DNA of 64,000 nucleotides from CAZGOM01 sp964527265 (GTDB lineage: Bacteria; Planctomycetota; Phycisphaerae; Phycisphaerales; Phycisphaeraceae), in NCBI GenBank assembly GCA_964527265.1, contig CAZGOM010000005.1, forward strand, positions 1-64,000, written 5' to 3'. The notes beneath the pieces were generated by a model. That model did not search any database, was not told where the DNA came from, and saw only the letters and a list, made by a program, of their open reading frames with translations. Within the stretch, counting starts at the first letter, position 1, and every line of letters starts with the position of its first letter. Positions 59,660-64,000 of this stretch are shown piece by piece. A program made the position numbers and the translations under genes.

Positions 59660-61528
59660 TTGGCGCTTTTAGCCGGGGTGGCCCTGCCGGGGCTGGTGGC
59701 GGTCTATTTGCTGCACAATCGGAAGAAGAGCCGCGTGGTGTCGAGCCTGATGTTGTTTGGGGTGACGGAGGCGCCGAGCTTCGGAGGAAGGCGGATTGAA
59801 AAGTCGCGCTTGCCGTGGATGCTGTTTTTGGAGCTTTTGATCCTGGCGATGCTGGTGGTGGCTGCGGCGGGGCCGAGCCTGATGGCCAAAGACGTGTACC
59901 GGCCGCTCGTGGTGGTGCTGGATGATTCGTACTCGATGCGGGCGGGGCAGAAAGAGAGTGCTCGGGAACGGGCGCTGGAATTGGTGCGGGGGGCGATTGA
60001 AGAAAATCTGGGACAGCCGACGCGGGTGATCCTGGCGGGGGATAAGGCGGTGTACGCAGGGGAGAATATTTCGCGCAAGGAGGAGATCGCCGGGCAATTG
60101 GAAAAATGGCAAGCCGGTGCGGGAAGCGCAGCCTTGGGGGAGGCGATCACTATGGCGCGGCAATCGCTTGGGCCGGAAGTGCGCATCCTGCTGGTGACCG
60201 ACCATGAACCCGAAGCGGAAATGAAGAAAAGCAAGAGCGTGAAGTGGCACGCATTTGGGAAGGCGGGCAAGCAGTTTGCGATCACGCAGGCGTCGGTCAC
60301 GCGTGTGGAGGCAGTCAACCTGCGGTGCATGGTGGAGGTCGCGAATCTGGGAGGCGCTGAGCAAGCGGAAACGTTTTTAAGTGTCGTGGGGCCAGATGGA
60401 AAAGTGTTTAAGCAGATGCGGGTGGAGTTGGCGGGCGGGAAGGCGCAGCAGTTGATTTTCGAGGTGCCTGAGGGGGTTGATGGCAGATTGCTGAGTGCGG
60501 AGCTTTCCGACGATGTGCTGGGAATCGATAACAAGGTGGCGCTGGCGCCGCCGGTGGATCGGCGGGTGACGGTGGGGGTGGCGGTGAAGGATGAGGCGCT
60601 GAGGCAGTATGTGCTGGAGGCGGTGAAGTCGACGGGGTTGGTGAAGGGGGCAGTGCGGACGGGGACAACAGATGCGGTGGATGTGCAGATAACGGATGAA
60701 AAGCCGATGGTGGATGCGCAAGGGAAGGTTGAAAATGGGGGATTGGGCTGGCGGTTGGTGTTTGAGCGGCCGACAGGCGCGGCGCGCACGCTGACTGGGC
60801 CGTACGTGATCAAGCGCGGGCATCCGCTTTTGGATGGCGTGGCATTGGAAGGGGTGCTGTGGCCGGCAGCGGATATGTCGGCGGCGGCGACCCGGCCTGC
60901 TTCCACACAGCCTGCTTCCACGCAGGCAGCGCTGACGCAGCCAGCGGAGGAAGCGATGGGCGTGCCGCTGATTTATGCGGGTGATCAGCCGCTGGTTTGG
61001 CTGGCGGAGACCCGGAGCGGTGCGGACTTGCAGGTGCGGTTTCATTTGGGTGATGTGTCGCGGTCGAGCCTGATGCAGTCTCCGGCGTGGGCGGTGTTTT
61101 TCTACAACCTGCTGTCGGCGCGGGGCCTGGCGTTGCCCGGGCCGGACCGGTCGATGGTGCCAGTGCATGAGCAGACGCACATCAAGGTGCCAGCCGGGGT
61201 GGAGGGCGTGGAGGTGTTGCTGCCGGATGGGAAAATGCGGCGACTGGTGGTGTCGGATCGGCAGGCGGTGCTGACGTGCGGGCAGGTGGGGGTTTATGAA
61301 ATCAAAATGGGGAATGGCCTGGGCAGGGCGGTGGTGTCGGCGGGGACGCTGAACCGTGCGGAATCTGATTTGCGGGACTGCAAGACGGGGCAATGGGGAA
61401 CGTGGGTCGATACGCGGATAAGCCGTGAGCGGGCGACGGATGTGTCGTGGGCGCTGGGGCTGGCGGGGCTGTTGATGCTCGGCTTGCATGCGTGGCTGAC
61501 GGTGTCAAAAAGTCAGGGGGACGCATGA
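59660..61528 (+). CDS. BatA-like membrane protein with VWA domain
   Basis: 622 residues from TTG 59660. CTG 59648 would add FLSFP-type residues usual in BatA N-termini, so the start is uncertain. The first residues form a TM (LLAGVALPGLVAVYLLHNRK, a BatA pattern) and a second TM follows (WMLFLELLILAMLVVAAAGP). The VWA-like domain has PLVVVLDDSYSMRAGQKESA (MIDAS D-x-S-x-S) and VRILLVTDHEPE. A long external region and a last TM at about 595-615 follow. It is probably anchored with the VWA domain outside the cytoplasm. It overlaps the next gene by 4 bp. Confidence 0.9.
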   Translation: MALLAGVALPGLVAVYLLHNRKKSRVVSSLMLFGVTEAPSFGGRRIEKSRLPWMLFLELLILAMLVVAAAGPSLMAKDVYRPLVVVLDDSYSMRAGQKESARERALELVRGAIEENLGQPTRVILAGDKAVYAGENISRKEEIAGQLEKWQAGAGSAALGEAITMARQSLGPEVRILLVTDHEPEAEMKKSKSVKWHAFGKAGKQFAITQASVTRVEAVNLRCMVEVANLGGAEQAETFLSVVGPDGKVFKQMRVELAGGKAQQLIFEVPEGVDGRLLSAELSDDVLGIDNKVALAPPVDRRVTVGVAVKDEALRQYVLEAVKSTGLVKGAVRTGTTDAVDVQITDEKPMVDAQGKVENGGLGWRLVFERPTGAARTLTGPYVIKRGHPLLDGVALEGVLWPAADMSAAATRPASTQPASTQAALTQPAEEAMGVPLIYAGDQPLVWLAETRSGADLQVRFHLGDVSRSSLMQSPAWAVFFYNLLSARGLALPGPDRSMVPVHEQTHIKVPAGVEGVEVLLPDGKMRRLVVSDRQAVLTCGQVGVYEIKMGNGLGRAVVSAGTLNRAESDLRDCKTGQWGTWVDTRISRERATDVSWALGLAGLLMLGLHAWLTVSKSQGDA

Positions 61529-64000
61529 GCTGGCTGGGCGTGACATGGACGTCGCCGGTGTGGCTGCTGTTGATGCTGCCGGTGGCGATGGTGTTGGTGA
61601 AGTATCCAGGCCCGACGCGGATGGTGCGGTTTTTGCGTTGGTCGCTGGCGATGCTGGTGGTGGCAGCGATGGCGGGGCCTGCGGTGTTTTTGCCGGGCAG
61701 GGGTGGGGCGATCATCGTGCTGGCGGACAAAAGCGCATCAATGCCTACGGACGCGGCTAAGACGCAGCTGGAGATGGTGACGCGGATACAAAAGGAGATG
61801 ACAAGCGGGGATGTGCTGGGCGTGGTGTCGTTTGGGGAAGGGGTGGGGGTGGATCGCATGCCCGGCGGAGGTCCGTTTGGGGGATTCACAGCAGACCCCG
61901 GGTCTGGCGGGTCATCCCTGGGAGAGGCGATCCAGACGGGGCTGGCGCTGGCGCCGCTGGACATGCCCGCCCGCGTGGTGGTGATCACCGATGGGCGTTA
62001 CACAGGGACCGACCCGGCGCTGAGCGCGGTGCTGGCGGCGGATCGTGGCGTGCCGGTGGATTACGTGCGCCTTGCGCGCCCGGTGACGCGGGATGTGGCG
62101 GTGCGGTCGATCACGGCGCCGGGACAGGTGTATCCCGGGGAAGGGTTTTTGATTGATGCCGTGGTGGTGATGCCGGAAGCGGAGCCGGTGCAGCTCACGC
62201 TGATGCGGGGAAAGACGGCGATCGCGGCGGGGCGGCAGACGTTGAATAAGGGGAACAACCGGCTTTCCTTCCGGGACAGGCTGTCGGTGCCCGGGGCGGC
62301 GGTGTACACGCTGGTGGTGCAGCCTGATGGGGTGGACCCGACACCGGAAAACAATCAGGCGCGGGTGATTGTGGGTGTGAAGGGAAACCGCCCGGTGATG
62401 GTGGTGTCGGGCACGGGTCAATCCGACCTGGCGCGGCTGTTGTCAGGCGCGGGTGTGGTGACTACCACGGTGCGGGCGGAGGATTTTGACGGGTCGCTGC
62501 CAATGCTGGCGGGGGCGTCGGCGATTGTGCTTGAGAATGTTTCCGCCAGGAAGCTGGGGCGCAAAAATCTGGAGACGCTGTCGGGGTGGGTGACGGAGGC
62601 CGGAGGCGCGGTGGGGCTGACGGGAGGGAAGCAGTCGTTTGGGCTGGGGGGGTACTACAAATCGCCGCTGGAAGCGGTGCTGCCGGTGACGATGGAGCTG
62701 CGTAAGGAGACACGCAAAACGCGGGTGGCGATGGTGATCGCCCTCGACAGGTCGGGGAGCATGATGGCTCCGGCAGGTGCGGGGCTGACGAAGATGGACC
62801 TGGCCAACCGCGGCACGGCGCAGGTGGTGGACATGCTGGCGGATTCCGATGAGCTGGGGGTGCTGGCGGTGGATACCGAGGCGCATGTGATGGGCGAGCT
62901 CAAACCGCTGGGCGACGCGCGCGAGGAGTTGCGTGGCCGGGTGCTTTCGATCAAGAGCCAGGGCGGCGGGATTTTTGTTTACGAGGCGCTCAAGCGCGCG
63001 GCAAAGATGCTTGACGCGAGCGACGCCGCGACGCGCCACATCATTCTCTTTTCTGATGCGGCGGATTCCGAAGAGCCGGGGAACTACAAGGAGTTGCTGG
63101 GCAAGCTGGCGGATGCGGGGATCACGGTGAGCGTGATCGGGCTGGGGGATGAAAAGGATGTGGACGGAGCGCTTTTGAAGGACATTGCCGAGCGTGGGGG
63201 CGGACGGATGTTTTTCACCAAGTCGGCGGAGGAACTGCCATCGCTTTTTGCGCAGGACACCATCACGGTGGCGCGCAGCACGTTTGTGGATGAGACCACG
63301 CCGCTGCTGGTGGGGCCGGGATTGCTGGGGTTGACGCGTGCGCGGTTTGAGGCGCTGCCGAGCATCGGGGGCTACAACCTGGCTTATGTGCGGGAAGAGG
63401 CGAACGTGGGGATGCTGACCGACGATGAGAATAAGTCCGCGGTGCTGGCGACATGGCAGGCGGGGCTGGGGCGGTCGATGGCGTTTATGGGGGAGGTGTC
63501 GGGGAAGTATTCGGGCGATTTGGCAAAGTGGAATCGGGCCGGCGAGCTCTACGGGTCAATGGCGCGGTGGCTGGTGGGGTCGGAATCGGCAATGGGGGAT
63601 CAGGCGTCGGCGGTGCAGGAATTAAAGGGGAATGTGGCGGTGGTTCGGGTTTATCTTGATCCGGAGCGGCCGGCGACATTGGTGACCAACAGGCCGTACG
63701 TGACGGTGCTTTCATCAAGGGGGATGGAGGGGCAGACTGCGGGGGTTGTTGGGGAGATGGGGGAGGGGCGGGTGGCGATGCGATATGTGACGCCGGACAT
63801 GCTGGAGGCGCAGGTGCCGATTCGGGGGGATGAGACGCTGTTGGCGACGGCGGTGGTGCCGGGGGTGGGTTCGGCGGCGATGCCGCCGGTGTGTCTGGCG
63901 TATTCGCCGGAGTTTGCGCCGCTGGATGCGGACCCGGGGCGGGATGTGCTGGGGAGGGTAGCGCAGATCACGGGAGGTATGGAGCGGTCACAGGTGGATG
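61525..64000 (+). CDS. Large VWA-domain membrane protein, partial
   Basis: At least 825 residues; the gene runs past the window end. It starts with ATG overlapping the previous stop (ATGA). Two TM segments (VWLLLMLPVAMVLVKYPGPT and LRWSLAMLVVAAMAGPAVFL) are followed by a first VWA-like region (AIIVLADKSASMPTDAAK; ARVVVITDGRYTG), a GATase-like strand region (VSGTGQSDLARLLSGAGVVT), then a full VWA domain with VAMVIALDRSGSMMAPAGAG and RHIILFSDAADSEE. The C-terminal part may be a further beta domain. Proteins of this kind pair with MoxR and DUF58 in planctomycetes. Confidence 0.92.
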   Translation, partial: MSWLGVTWTSPVWLLLMLPVAMVLVKYPGPTRMVRFLRWSLAMLVVAAMAGPAVFLPGRGGAIIVLADKSASMPTDAAKTQLEMVTRIQKEMTSGDVLGVVSFGEGVGVDRMPGGGPFGGFTADPGSGGSSLGEAIQTGLALAPLDMPARVVVITDGRYTGTDPALSAVLAADRGVPVDYVRLARPVTRDVAVRSITAPGQVYPGEGFLIDAVVVMPEAEPVQLTLMRGKTAIAAGRQTLNKGNNRLSFRDRLSVPGAAVYTLVVQPDGVDPTPENNQARVIVGVKGNRPVMVVSGTGQSDLARLLSGAGVVTTTVRAEDFDGSLPMLAGASAIVLENVSARKLGRKNLETLSGWVTEAGGAVGLTGGKQSFGLGGYYKSPLEAVLPVTMELRKETRKTRVAMVIALDRSGSMMAPAGAGLTKMDLANRGTAQVVDMLADSDELGVLAVDTEAHVMGELKPLGDAREELRGRVLSIKSQGGGIFVYEALKRAAKMLDASDAATRHIILFSDAADSEEPGNYKELLGKLADAGITVSVIGLGDEKDVDGALLKDIAERGGGRMFFTKSAEELPSLFAQDTITVARSTFVDETTPLLVGPGLLGLTRARFEALPSIGGYNLAYVREEANVGMLTDDENKSAVLATWQAGLGRSMAFMGEVSGKYSGDLAKWNRAGELYGSMARWLVGSESAMGDQASAVQELKGNVAVVRVYLDPERPATLVTNRPYVTVLSSRGMEGQTAGVVGEMGEGRVAMRYVTPDMLEAQVPIRGDETLLATAVVPGVGSAAMPPVCLAYSPEFAPLDADPGRDVLGRVAQITGGMERSQVD

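Overview
The window looks like chromosomal DNA of a planctomycete, most likely class Phycisphaerae. It is roughly 60% GC. The lineage signs are: membrane proteins ending in a CxxCGYNLSGNP...CPECG zinc ribbon, secreted proteins with a prepilin-type N-terminus and a late DGH motif, a formylglycine sulfatase, a TMTC-like mannosyltransferase with TPRs, and a long MoxR/DUF58/VWA cluster. The taxonomic call is inference; no rRNA or tRNA gene is present.

Layout. 1-5 kb: start of a GH4 glycosidase divergent from an AraC regulator, a YfcE phosphodiesterase, anmK and a sulfatase. 5-15 kb: gltA, a sugar-isomerase-like protein, a CBS/HEPN-like protein, a BrnT-like/HTH toxin-antitoxin pair, an acyltransferase, an HTTM-DCC fusion, an RraA-like protein and ddl. 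15-26 kb: an unusual patch of five paralogous two-TM zinc-ribbon proteins, other small zinc-ribbon or two-TM proteins, icd, a prolyl-hydroxylase-like oxygenase, gluconokinase, a MITE-like element and a zinc-ribbon LRR protein. 26-38 kb: TMTC-like protein, AraC and PhyH, a phosphoesterase with a hairpin leader, a GT9 glycosyltransferase, a pseudopilin-like protein, a secreted TIM-barrel protein, a Gfo/Idh/MocA protein and RhuM. 39-44.6 kb: a DtxR/MntR-type repressor and a Mn/Zn ABC importer with an operator inside its promoter. 44.6-51 kb: a frame-broken zinc-ribbon gene, a HEAT-like protein, a candidate small RNA, an exported protein, and a pseudopilin-like gene behind a cobalamin riboswitch. 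51.4-64 kb: a collinear MoxR / ABC transporter / DUF58 / VWA cluster that runs off the window.

Global structure. The plus strand is C-rich up to about 32.9 kb and G-rich beyond about 33.0 kb, whatever the direction of the genes. This is the sign of a replication origin near 33 kb. A ParB parS-like site lies at 51.26 kb. Every dispersed intergenic repeat family recognised here is in plus orientation left of 33 kb and minus orientation right of it, so all point the same way relative to the inferred forks.

Most interesting items: (i) a candidate sRNA of about 113 nt at 47.81-47.93 kb with its own promoter, two hairpins with C-rich anti-Shine-Dalgarno-like loops and an intrinsic terminator; (ii) a cobalamin riboswitch with terminator in front of a pseudopilin-like gene; (iii) a two-copy structured element whose hairpin stem covaries; (iv) the origin signature with parS and replichore-oriented repeats; (v) the zinc-ribbon membrane-protein array.
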